DNA of 64,000 nucleotides. It comes from Aeromicrobium wangtongii (GTDB lineage Bacteria; Actinomycetota; Actinomycetes; Propionibacteriales; Nocardioidaceae). The notes under the pieces were generated by a model. That model ran no database searches. It saw nothing but the letters and a program-made list of their open reading frames with translations, and had not been told where the DNA came from. Positions 57,521 through 64,000 of this stretch are shown piece after piece. The stretch spans positions 3,627,612-3,691,611 of the forward strand of contig NZ_CP102173.1 of assembly GCF_024584515.1 (NCBI RefSeq), written 5' to 3'. Position 1 is the stretch's first letter. Each line of letters starts with the position of its first letter. A program made the position numbers and the translations under genes.

Positions 57521-58504
57521 ATGAGCGACGACGTTCGTAACCTCATCATCATCGGCTCCGGTCCGTCGGGCTACACGGCGGCCATCTACGCGGCCCGTGC
57601 CAACCTCAACCCGCTGGTCTTCGAGGGTTCCGTGACCGCCGGTGGCGCGCTGATGAACACCACGGACGTGGAGAACTTCCCCGGCTACCCCGATGGCATC
57701 ATGGGCCCCGAGCTGATGGACAAGCTCCGCGCCCAGGCCGAGCGCTTCGGCGCCGAGCTGGTCGCCGACGACGTCACGTCGGTCGAGCTGACCGGTGACA
57801 TCAAGACCGTCCGTCTCGACGACGGGACGACGCACCGCGCCAAGGCCGTCGTGCTGGCCATGGGCTCGGGCTACCGCAAGCTCGGCCTCGACGGCGAGGA
57901 CCGCCTGTCCGGCCACGGTGTGTCGTGGTGTGCCACGTGTGACGGCTTCTTCTTCCGTGAGCAGAACATCGTGGTCGTCGGTGGCGGTGACTCTGCGCTG
58001 GAGGAGGCGAACTTCCTGACCCGCTTCGCCTCGAAGGTCACCCTGGTCCACCGCCGCGACGAGCTGCGTGGCTCCAAGATCATGCAGGACCGCACGCTGG
58101 CCAATGACAAGATCGAGATCGCCTGGAACTCCGAGGTCGCCGAGATCATCGGCGAGGACAAGCTCGAGGCGCTGACGCTGCGTGACACCGTCACGGGCGA
58201 GACCCGCCGCCTCGACGCGACCGGGCTGTTCATCGCGATCGGCCACGATCCGCGCTCGGAGCTGCTGACCGGTCAGGTCGACCTCGATGACGAGGGCTAT
58301 GTCCTGGTCAAGCCCGGCAGCACCGCCACCAACGTCCCCGGCGTGTTCGCGGCCGGCGACCTGGTCGACCACACCTACCGCCAGGCCATCACCGCCGCGG
58401 GCACCGGATGCTCCGCAGCCCTGGACGCCGAGCGGTACCTCGCCGACCAGGACTCGGCCGGTGAGCCTGCCACGGATGTCGCCATGGCGCAGTGGGCGGA
58501 ATAA
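57521..58504 (+). CDS. trxB: Thioredoxin reductase
   Basis: 327 residues with the FAD site [10 protein letters not shown], redox CATC (WCATCDG) and the NADPH site [12 protein letters not shown]. It reduces thioredoxin with NADPH. The ATG at 57521 is preceded by AAGGG. trxA follows after 48 nt. Confidence 0.97.
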   Translation: MSDDVRNLIIIGSGPSGYTAAIYAARANLNPLVFEGSVTAGGALMNTTDVENFPGYPDGIMGPELMDKLRAQAERFGAELVADDVTSVELTGDIKTVRLDDGTTHRAKAVVLAMGSGYRKLGLDGEDRLSGHGVSWCATCDGFFFREQNIVVVGGGDSALEEANFLTRFASKVTLVHRRDELRGSKIMQDRTLANDKIEIAWNSEVAEIIGEDKLEALTLRDTVTGETRRLDATGLFIAIGHDPRSELLTGQVDLDDEGYVLVKPGSTATNVPGVFAAGDLVDHTYRQAITAAGTGCSAALDAERYLADQDSAGEPATDVAMAQWAE

Positions 58505-58552
58505 CCGTCCCACCCAGACGTTCAACCATTCACAGACCTCAAGGAGAACACC

Positions 58553-58885
58553 ATGGCTGAATCCACTCTCGGCGCCGTGACCGACGCCAACTTCGACGAG
58601 CTCGTGCTCAAGGCCGACGGCCCCGTGCTGGTCGACTTCTGGGCCAGCTGGTGCGGCCCGTGCCGTCAGCTCGCTCCCATCCTCGAGGAGATCGCGGCCG
58701 AGAAGGGCGAGAAGCTGACCATCTTGAAGATGGACGCGGACGCCAACCCGGTGACCCCGGCGCAGTATCGCGTGACGGGCCTGCCGACCATGAACCTGTA
58801 CTACAAGGGTGAGGTCGTGAAGTCGATCGTCGGCGTGCGGCCCAAGAGCGCGATCCTGAACGACCTGAACGAGTACGCCGGCTGA
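58553..58885 (+). CDS. trxA: Thioredoxin
   Basis: 110 residues with active site WCGPC and the cis-Pro in GLPTMNLY. It is the second gene of trxBA and is reduced by TrxB. AAGGAG precedes the ATG. A terminator follows immediately. Confidence 0.97.
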   Translation: MAESTLGAVTDANFDELVLKADGPVLVDFWASWCGPCRQLAPILEEIAAEKGEKLTILKMDADANPVTPAQYRVTGLPTMNLYYKGEVVKSIVGVRPKSAILNDLNEYAG

Positions 58886-58899
58886 CACCAGCGGCAACG

Positions 58900-58935
58900 A
58901 AAAGGCCCGGCATCCCTTGGGGTGCCGGGCCTTTT
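58900..58935. terminator. trxA terminator, bidirectional
   Basis: Left arm AAAAGGCCCGGCATCCC (58900-58916) and right arm GGGTGCCGGGCCTTTT (58920-58935) form a 16-bp stem with one bulged T. A T run on one side and an A run on the other make it work in both directions, as also needed by convergent parB. Confidence 0.9.
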
Positions 58936-58982
58936 CATATCCAAAGAGCCTTGTAACCAAGGCGGTTTGTCGACTTATCGTC

Positions 58983-59032
58983 AAGTCGCCTTATCGGTTA
59001 AGTCGCCTTATCGGTTAGTCGCCTTGTCTGTT
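58983..59032 (-). repeat. 17-bp tandem repeat at the parB 3' end
   Basis: AAGTCGCCTTATCGGTT occurs at 58983-58999 and 59000-59016, and a third diverged copy at 59017-59032 holds the last codons of parB. The stop codon (59015-59017) lies at the junction. This looks like duplication of the gene's end into the 3' untranslated region. Confidence 0.85.
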
Positions 59033-59911
59033 CGGATCCATCATCGTCACGATGCGCTCGAGATCGTCGATCGTGGCGAACTCCACGGTGATCTTTCCCT
59101 TCGAGCGGCCGAGGTCGACCTTCACCCGGGTGTCGTAGGCCTCGGACAGTCGCGAGGCCAGATCCGCCAGTCGCGGCGACGACGCCCGGGCCGTGGAACG
59201 CGCAGCGGGACGCTTGGTGCCGTCCGCACCGGCCGCGACGATCTCCTCCAGGGCACGCACTGACAGCCCTTCGGCGACGACCCGCATGGCCAACCGGTCC
59301 TGGATCTCGGGATCGGCGACACTGACCAGGGCGCGGGCATGTCCGGCCGACAGCACACCGGCGGCGACCCGGCGCTGGACCGTGGGGGTCAGCTTGAGCA
59401 GCCGCAGCGTGTTGCTGATCTGGGGACGCGAGCGACCGATCCGATCGGCGAGCTCCTCGTGGGTGCAGCCGAAGTCCTCCAGCAGCTGCTGGTAGGCCGA
59501 TGCCTCTTCCAGCGGGTTCAGCTGCGAGCGGTGCAGGTTCTCCAGGAGGGCGTCGCGCAGCAGGTCCTCGTCGGACGTGTCGCGGACGATCGCCCCGATC
59601 GTGGCGAGCCCGGCCTTGCCGCTGGCGCGCCAGCGTCGCTCCCCCATGATGAGCTCGTAGCGGTCCTTGGCGACCTCGCGCACGACGACCGGCTGGAGCA
59701 GTCCCACCTCCTTGATGGAGTGGACCAGCTCGGCCATGTGGTCCTCGTCGAAGACCTGACGCGGCTGACGCGGGTTCGCCACGATCTGGTCGAGGGGGAT
59801 CTCGGCGAACCGGGCGCCCTGGATCTCCTGGAGGCCGGAGGCCTGGGCCTCGGCCGGGCTCGACGGGATCAGGGACTCCAGTCCCCGTCCCAGGCCACGA
59901 CGTGCACTCAT
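59015..59911 (-). CDS. parB: Chromosome partitioning protein ParB
   Basis: 298 residues. The N-terminal CTPase fold ([17 protein letters not shown]), HTH ([24 protein letters not shown]) and dimerisation C-terminus are typical. It loads at parS and slides along DNA. Its ATG overlaps the parA stop (ATGA). Two parS sites lie within 1.6 kb. Confidence 0.97.
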   Translation of the reverse strand: MSARRGLGRGLESLIPSSPAEAQASGLQEIQGARFAEIPLDQIVANPRQPRQVFDEDHMAELVHSIKEVGLLQPVVVREVAKDRYELIMGERRWRASGKAGLATIGAIVRDTSDEDLLRDALLENLHRSQLNPLEEASAYQQLLEDFGCTHEELADRIGRSRPQISNTLRLLKLTPTVQRRVAAGVLSAGHARALVSVADPEIQDRLAMRVVAEGLSVRALEEIVAAGADGTKRPAARSTARASSPRLADLASRLSEAYDTRVKVDLGRSKGKITVEFATIDDLERIVTMMDPNRQGD

Positions 59912-60876
59912 CGGTTGCTCCCTCTGCTCCCGGCCATCGCGATCTCGCGGGCCGCCTCCAGGTACGACAGTGCTCCGGACGATGTCCGGTCGTAGGTCAC
60001 GACCGACTGGTGATAGCTCGGCGCCTCGGAGATGCGCACCGAGCGCGGAATCGGCGTCGAGATGACCTTGTCGCCGAAGTGCGAGCGCACCTCCTCCGCC
60101 ACACCGGCGGACAGGCGCGTCCGACCGTCGTACATCGTCAGCAGGATCGTGGTGATCTCCAGCTTGGGGTTCAGGTGCGCCCGGATCAGGTCGATGTTGC
60201 GGATCAGCTGCCCCAGGCCCTCGAGCGCGTAGTACTCGCACTGGATCGGGATCAGCACCTCCCGGCCGGCCACCATGGCATTCACGGTCAGCAGCCCCAG
60301 CGACGGCGGGCAGTCGATCAGCACGTAGTCGAAGCGGTCCCCTGCTTCCGCACGCTCCTTCAGGTAGCTCTGCAGTGCGCGGTCGAGGCGCGACTCACGC
60401 GCCACCAGTGACACCAGCTCGATCTCGGCGCCCGCCAGGTCGATCGTCGCGGGCAGCACCGTCAGGCCGGGGATGTCCGGGCACGGCTTGACCAGCTCGG
60501 CCAGATCGGTACCGTCGACGATCGCCTCGTACACACCGGGCGTGCCCTCGGCATGGGGGATGTTGAGCGCGGTCGAGGTGTTTCCCTGGGGATCCAGGTC
60601 CACCACCAGCACCCGCAGGCCCTTGAGTGCCAGTGCTGCGGCGATGTTGACCGTGGTCGTCGTCTTGCCGACCCCACCCTTCTGGTTCGCCACGACGAAC
60701 ACTCGGGTGTTCACGGGACGCTCGAACCGGGAGACCTCACTGGCCCGCTGCAGCAGCGAGACGTGCTCGGCAGCCGCTGCGGCCAGTGGCGTGGACTCGT
60801 CATTGGACGGAACCGGGACGGCGTAGGTGGATGCGGCGGTGGGTGGTGTGCGCCGTGGGTGCTGCTGATCGCTCAT
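59908..60876 (-). CDS. parA: Chromosome partitioning ATPase ParA
   Basis: 322 residues with the deviant Walker [11 protein letters not shown] at about 66-75 and Walker [10 protein letters not shown] 55-residue Pro/Ala/Ser-rich tail precedes the ATPase. It segregates ParB-parS complexes. The ATG at 60876 lies 14 nt from a parS site. Confidence 0.97.
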   Translation of the reverse strand: MSDQQHPRRTPPTAASTYAVPVPSNDESTPLAAAAAEHVSLLQRASEVSRFERPVNTRVFVVANQKGGVGKTTTTVNIAAALALKGLRVLVVDLDPQGNTSTALNIPHAEGTPGVYEAIVDGTDLAELVKPCPDIPGLTVLPATIDLAGAEIELVSLVARESRLDRALQSYLKERAEAGDRFDYVLIDCPPSLGLLTVNAMVAGREVLIPIQCEYYALEGLGQLIRNIDLIRAHLNPKLEITTILLTMYDGRTRLSAGVAEEVRSHFGDKVISTPIPRSVRISEAPSYHQSVVTYDRTSSGALSYLEAAREIAMAGSRGSNR

Positions 60877-60890
60877 GCAATCCCCTTCAT

Positions 60891-60906
60891 GGTTTCACGT
60901 GAAACA
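60891..60906. other. parS: parS site, upstream of parA
   Basis: GGTTTCACGTGAAACA differs from the consensus TGTTTCACGTGAAACA only at its second base or so. It lies between parA and rsmG and overlaps the region where the parA mRNA must start. Confidence 0.92.
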
Positions 60907-60910
60907 TGGC

Positions 60911-61558
60911 TCACTTGGTGACCTCGACCACCGTGGTCGGGACGTCTCCGTTCTCGTACGTCGCCACCACGATAGACGTTGCGCCGAGACGTCGAAGGGT
61001 TGGCGTGGCCGCCTCGATCTCGTCGGCGGCACTCCGGCCCTTCAAGGCGAGCAGCACTCCCCCGGGAGACACCAGTGGCATGCACCACCGACCGAGCTTG
61101 TCGAGCGCCGCCACCGCACGGGCGGTCACCACGTCGAAGGTCTCGTGCACGTCCTCGGCGCGACTGCGCAGCACGCGGACGTTGTCGAGGCCGAGTGACG
61201 TCACGGCCTCTTCCAGGAACGTGGTGCGGCGCAGCAACGGCTCGACCAGGGTCACCGTGAGGTCGGGACGGGCGATGGCCCACACGAGTCCGGGCAGTCC
61301 TGCACCGGTGCCGATGTCGGCAACCGTGGCGCCGGCCGGAATGCGCGGCACAACGACGGCCGAGTTCATGATGTGTCGGTCCCAGATACGGGGGACCTCC
61401 CGTGGGCCGATCAGTCCACGGACGACACCGTCGGTGGCCAGGATGTCGGCGTAGCGCTCCGCCAGGTCGAGGCGAGACGAGAACACCCCCGCCGCGTGCG
61501 GCGGGGGTGTTTCACGTGAAACATCGCCGGCGTCGGGTGACGCGGGAGAGTCGGACAT
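60911..61558 (-). CDS. rsmG: 16S rRNA (guanine527-N7)-methyltransferase RsmG
   Basis: 215 residues; [20 protein letters not shown] is the SAM-binding motif and RAVAALDKL the family block. It methylates G527 of 16S rRNA, and loss gives low-level streptomycin resistance. The codons for DVSRET are a perfect parS site. Confidence 0.95.
   Translation of the reverse strand: MSDSPASPDAGDVSRETPPPHAAGVFSSRLDLAERYADILATDGVVRGLIGPREVPRIWDRHIMNSAVVVPRIPAGATVADIGTGAGLPGLVWAIARPDLTVTLVEPLLRRTTFLEEAVTSLGLDNVRVLRSRAEDVHETFDVVTARAVAALDKLGRWCMPLVSPGGVLLALKGRSAADEIEAATPTLRRLGATSIVVATYENGDVPTTVVEVTK
61508..61523. other. parS: parS site within rsmG
   Basis: TGTTTCACGTGAAACA, a perfect consensus, is read in rsmG as part of GDVSRET near the N-terminus. 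Placing ParB-loading sites inside genes near the origin is known in other bacteria. Confidence 0.95.
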
Positions 61559-61566
61559 CGAGACGT

Positions 61567-62043
61567 CTACTCCGCTGCCGTGTGGACCACGACGTACCGG
61601 TGCGGCTCGGTGCCATCCGAGGAGCTCCCGAGACCCGCAGCGGCCACGGCGTCGTGGACGACCTTGCGCTCGAAGGGCGTCATAGGGTCCAGGGAGACAG
61701 ACGGCTCGCCGGCCTTGACCTTCTCGATGGCGGCCTCGGCGACCGCCACGAGCTCGGTGCGACGCGCGGCGCGGAAGCCGGCCACGTCGAGCATCAGGCG
61801 GCTGCGCTCGCCGGTCTCGCGGTACACGGCCAGCCGGGTCAGCTCCTGCAGAGCGTCCAGCACATCGCCGTCGCGACCCACGAGGTGGTCCAGGGCGCCA
61901 GTGCCGCCCACGATCTCCACCGCAGCGCGATCGCCGTCGACGTCCATGTCGATGTCGCCGTCCAGATCGGCGATGTCGAGCAGGCCCTCGAGGAAGTCCG
62001 CGGCGATGTCACCCTCGTTCTCGAGCTTCTCAGCGTCACTCAT
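61567..62043 (-). CDS. jag: Jag/KhpB RNA-binding protein (KH and R3H domains)
   Basis: 158 residues. A KH domain ([20 protein letters not shown]) is followed by an R3H domain ([18 protein letters not shown] and EPHRYVVV). It binds small RNAs and affects cell division and elongation in Gram-positives. Its ATG overlaps the yidC stop (ATGA). Confidence 0.94.
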   Translation of the reverse strand: MSDAEKLENEGDIAADFLEGLLDIADLDGDIDMDVDGDRAAVEIVGGTGALDHLVGRDGDVLDALQELTRLAVYRETGERSRLMLDVAGFRAARRTELVAVAEAAIEKVKAGEPSVSLDPMTPFERKVVHDAVAAAGLGSSSDGTEPHRYVVVHTAAE

Positions 62044-63119
62044 GACTTGTCGCCTCGCTTCGGATCGTTCTTCGTGGGCTTGACCGGTCCGGGCTGACGC
62101 GCGGTGATGTCCGGCTTCTTCTTCGGCTGCTTGGGAGCCGGCTTCTTCGCGGCCGCCTTGGGGGCGGGCTTCTGCGGGGGAGTCGGCTTCTTGCGCTGGC
62201 TGCGGGGCTGGTTCTTCGGCTGCGCGCGCGGAGCCGGCTTGGGCTGCTCGATGACCACCGTGTGCGGGTCCTCGGCAGGCGTCTTGCCGTGCTTCTTGTC
62301 GCGCTCCTGCTTGGCCTTGAAGGCAGGGGTCCCGGGCGCCGGGTTGTTGCGGATGACGTAGAACTGCTGACCCATGGTCCAGAAGTTCGAGGTGGTCCAG
62401 TAGAACAGCACGCCCAGGGGGAACGCCACGCCACCGACCGCGAAGACGACCGGCAGGATGTACAGCAGGAGCTTCTGCTGCTGGGCGTACTGACCGGTCA
62501 TCGCGTCGGCCGGCATGTTCTTGCTCATCAACTGGCGCTGGGTCGTGAACTGCGTCGCACACATGATGAGGACCAACGACATCGTCAGGATCTTGGTCTC
62601 GACCGCATCGCTCTTCAAGAAGGTGTCCGCGATCTGCGCACCCAGGAGCTTGGCGCCCTGCAGCTGCTCGGCGTTCTCCGCTGTCATGAAGCCCCGGGCT
62701 CCCTCGGCGCCGTTGCGAGCCGCCTGGTCGATGACCCGGAACAACGCGAAGAAGATCGGCATCTGCAGGATCAGCGGCAGGCACGAGGCGAACGGGTTGG
62801 TGCCCGTCTCCTTCCACAGCTTCATCTGTTCCTGGGTCAGCCGCTCCCGGTCGTGCTTGTACTTCTGCTGAAGCGCCTTGATCTGCGGCTGGAGCAGCTG
62901 CATGTTGCGGCTGGACTTGATCTGCTTGACGAACAGCGGGATCAGCAGGGTACGGATCGTCACGGTGAGACCGATGATCGACAGGACCCACGTCCATCCG
63001 GAGTCACCGGAGAGCCCGATAGCCTCGAACAAGCGGTGCCAGACCAGCAGGATCCCGGACACGGCGTAGTACAGCGGCGTCATGATCGCGCCGCCGATGT
63101 CGCCTAGGAAGCCGAACAT
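62040..63119 (-). CDS. yidC: Membrane protein insertase YidC/Oxa1
   Basis: 359 residues with five membrane helices, [23 protein letters not shown] in the first hydrophilic region, and a positively charged, Lys/Pro/Ala-rich tail of about 90 residues that can bind ribosomes. It inserts proteins with or without the Sec channel. The ATG at 63119 gives MFGFLGD. Confidence 0.96.
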   Translation of the reverse strand: MFGFLGDIGGAIMTPLYYAVSGILLVWHRLFEAIGLSGDSGWTWVLSIIGLTVTIRTLLIPLFVKQIKSSRNMQLLQPQIKALQQKYKHDRERLTQEQMKLWKETGTNPFASCLPLILQMPIFFALFRVIDQAARNGAEGARGFMTAENAEQLQGAKLLGAQIADTFLKSDAVETKILTMSLVLIMCATQFTTQRQLMSKNMPADAMTGQYAQQQKLLLYILPVVFAVGGVAFPLGVLFYWTTSNFWTMGQQFYVIRNNPAPGTPAFKAKQERDKKHGKTPAEDPHTVVIEQPKPAPRAQPKNQPRSQRKKPTPPQKPAPKAAAKKPAPKQPKKKPDITARQPGPVKPTKNDPKRGDKS

Positions 63120-63346
63120 TGTTCTCCTCTGTGTGACTGCGGAACCGGGTCGTAGCCGCCGGCACTCCACGGATGGCATCGCAGGACGCGACGACCAGCA
63201 AGCCAGGTACCGCGCACCGCCCCATGAGTCTCCACGGCCTGCAAAGCGTAGGCCGAGCAGGTCGGATGGTAGCGGCACACCTGGCCGTACAACGGGCTGA
63301 TGGCGAATCGATACGCCTTCAGCAACCAGATCAAGATGTGCTTCAT
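63104..63346 (-). CDS. yidD: Membrane protein insertion efficiency factor YidD
   Basis: 80 residues with [19 protein letters not shown] and [13 protein letters not shown], the YidD signature. It is a small amphipathic helper of YidC. It overlaps the yidC start by 16 nt and starts within the rnpA stop (ATGA). Confidence 0.95.
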   Translation of the reverse strand: MKHILIWLLKAYRFAISPLYGQVCRYHPTCSAYALQAVETHGAVRGTWLAGRRVLRCHPWSAGGYDPVPQSHRGEQCSAS

Positions 63347-63678
63347 CGAACGCCCGAACGGGCCAGTGCCGCATCCAGGTGCTCGGCGAGCGTCGACGAG
63401 TCGGCTCCCTGCGAGGAGGGAAGCGCTCGGACGACCACCCGGGACCCGCCCGGAAGGGCGTCGACCCGAGCACGCATCAGGTGTCGCAGCTGGCGCTTGA
63501 CGCGATTGCGCTGCGCCGCCGAACCCACTGCCTTGCTCACGACGAAACCGACGGACGTGTGTCCGCCGGTTCCTGGAACGACATGGGTGACGAGGGTGGG
63601 CTGAGCTCCTCTGGCTCCACGACGGATCGTGTGCCGGAAGTCCTCCCCGTTGCGCATGCGTTGACCGCGCGCGAGCAA
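63343..63678 (-). CDS. rnpA: Ribonuclease P protein component
   Basis: 111 residues from a TTG at 63678, giving [15 protein letters not shown], the family N-terminus. [27 protein letters not shown] carries the RNA-binding RNR motif. It assists RNase P RNA in trimming tRNA 5' ends. The TTG lies 4 nt after the rpmH stop. Confidence 0.9.
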   Translation of the reverse strand: MLARGQRMRNGEDFRHTIRRGARGAQPTLVTHVVPGTGGHTSVGFVVSKAVGSAAQRNRVKRQLRHLMRARVDALPGGSRVVVRALPSSQGADSSTLAEHLDAALARSGVR

Positions 63679-63682
63679 CGGA

Positions 63683-63820
63683 TCAGGCAGACAGCTTGGC
63701 GCGACCCTTGCGCCGACGGTCCGCGAGGATCGCGCGGCCGGCACGGGTGCGCATGCGCAGGCGGAAGCCGTGCTTCTTGGCACGACGACGGTTGTTCGGC
63801 TGGAAAGTACGCTTGCTCAC
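63683..63820 (-). CDS. rpmH: 50S ribosomal protein L34
   Basis: 45 residues from a GTG ([20 protein letters not shown] as translated), Arg/Lys-rich with the full L34 signature, ending [13 protein letters not shown] lies 8 nt before the GTG. The gene heads the origin-proximal operon rpmH-rnpA-yidD-yidC-jag. It is short and has a non-ATG start, so it is easy to miss. Confidence 0.96.
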   Translation of the reverse strand: MSKRTFQPNNRRRAKKHGFRLRMRTRAGRAILADRRRKGRAKLSA

Positions 63821-63949
63821 GATGCAGTCCTTCTGATGTGTGGTGTCTCACGGATTCACGTGGATTCGGCCGTTCGACGGCCACCGCTCGCCCACGAACG
63901 ATCAGTGATCGCGGGCACGCGGCGGAAGTCGTTCTGGGACGACTAGACA

Positions 63950-63978
63950 ACGGTACGGGGGCGCTTGACCGGGGTCAA
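63950..63978 (-). promoter_or_regulatory. rpmH operon promoter
   Basis: On the minus strand TTGACC (63978-63973) and TACCGT (63955-63950) lie 17 nt apart, a good housekeeping promoter; transcription would start near 63943, some 120 nt before rpmH. The GGGGTCA/TGACCCC inverted repeat at 63971-63987 overlaps the -35 box. dnaA on the plus strand should start beyond the window. Confidence 0.7.
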
Positions 63979-64000
63979 ACTGACCCCATACGCCGCATCG

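Overview
The window is chromosomal DNA from a high-GC actinobacterium. Protein flavour (DUF6049 and MurJ beside a separate pseudokinase, PadR beside ino1, SIRT4-like sirtuin, many DUF559-type details) points to Propionibacteriales/Nocardioidaceae, and my impression is something close to Aeromicrobium; this was not checked by a search. The right end lies just left of the chromosomal origin: trxB-trxA, then on the minus strand rpmH-rnpA-yidD-yidC-jag-rsmG-parA-parB with two parS sites. dnaA should begin just outside the right edge.

Layout. 1-1.1 kb: two minus-strand genes of a type VII secretion cargo pair, the second cut by the window edge. 1.2-4.7 kb: sirtuin, DUF4389 membrane protein, serA, thioesterase. 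4.7-7.4 kb: copper operon csoR-copZ-copA with a textbook operator. 7.5-14.7 kb: secreted SGNH protein, epimerase, YbaY-like protein, ABC exporter, lipoprotein, DedA and a secreted protein. 14.7-17.0 kb: a BspA-like repeat surface protein, visibly less GC-rich. 17.1-24.4 kb: dnaB, MATE, hydrolase, an orphan solute-binding lipoprotein and the rpsF-ssb-rpsR-rplI operon. 24.5-25.7 kb: a DUF559 nuclease-like gene framed by long inverted repeats. 25.7-34 kb: MOSC protein, then a tight six-gene minus-strand operon (ATP-grasp, alpha-E, transglutaminase, maltokinase-cap protein, aldo/keto reductase, hrpB). 34-42 kb: HNH, siderophore-interacting protein with an iron box, FemX plus racemase-like protein, PBP1, padR-ino1. 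42-47.4 kb: TetR and a five-gene branched-chain amino-acid-type ABC transporter. 47.4-57.4 kb: M1 peptidase between two 63-bp palindromic repeats, DUF808, cca, DUF6049, murJ, pseudokinase. 57.5-63.8 kb: trxBA and the origin-proximal cluster.

Most genes are core functions: replication and segregation (dnaB, ssb, parAB), translation (rpsF, rpsR, rplI, rpmH, rnpA, cca), membrane insertion (yidC, yidD, jag) and cell wall (PBP1, FemX, murJ and its pseudokinase). Several genes appear to be leaderless: a TANNNT box lies 6-8 nt before ATG/GTG. No tRNA, rRNA, CRISPR array, prophage or insertion sequence was seen.

The most interesting points are the DUF559 gene with inverted REP-like flanks, whose last codons and stop lie inside one repeat; four DnaA-box-like 9-mers spaced 21, 21 and 23 bp upstream of a good dnaB promoter; the 63-bp repeat pair around the M1 peptidase; and an exact sigma-R-type promoter before trxBA.
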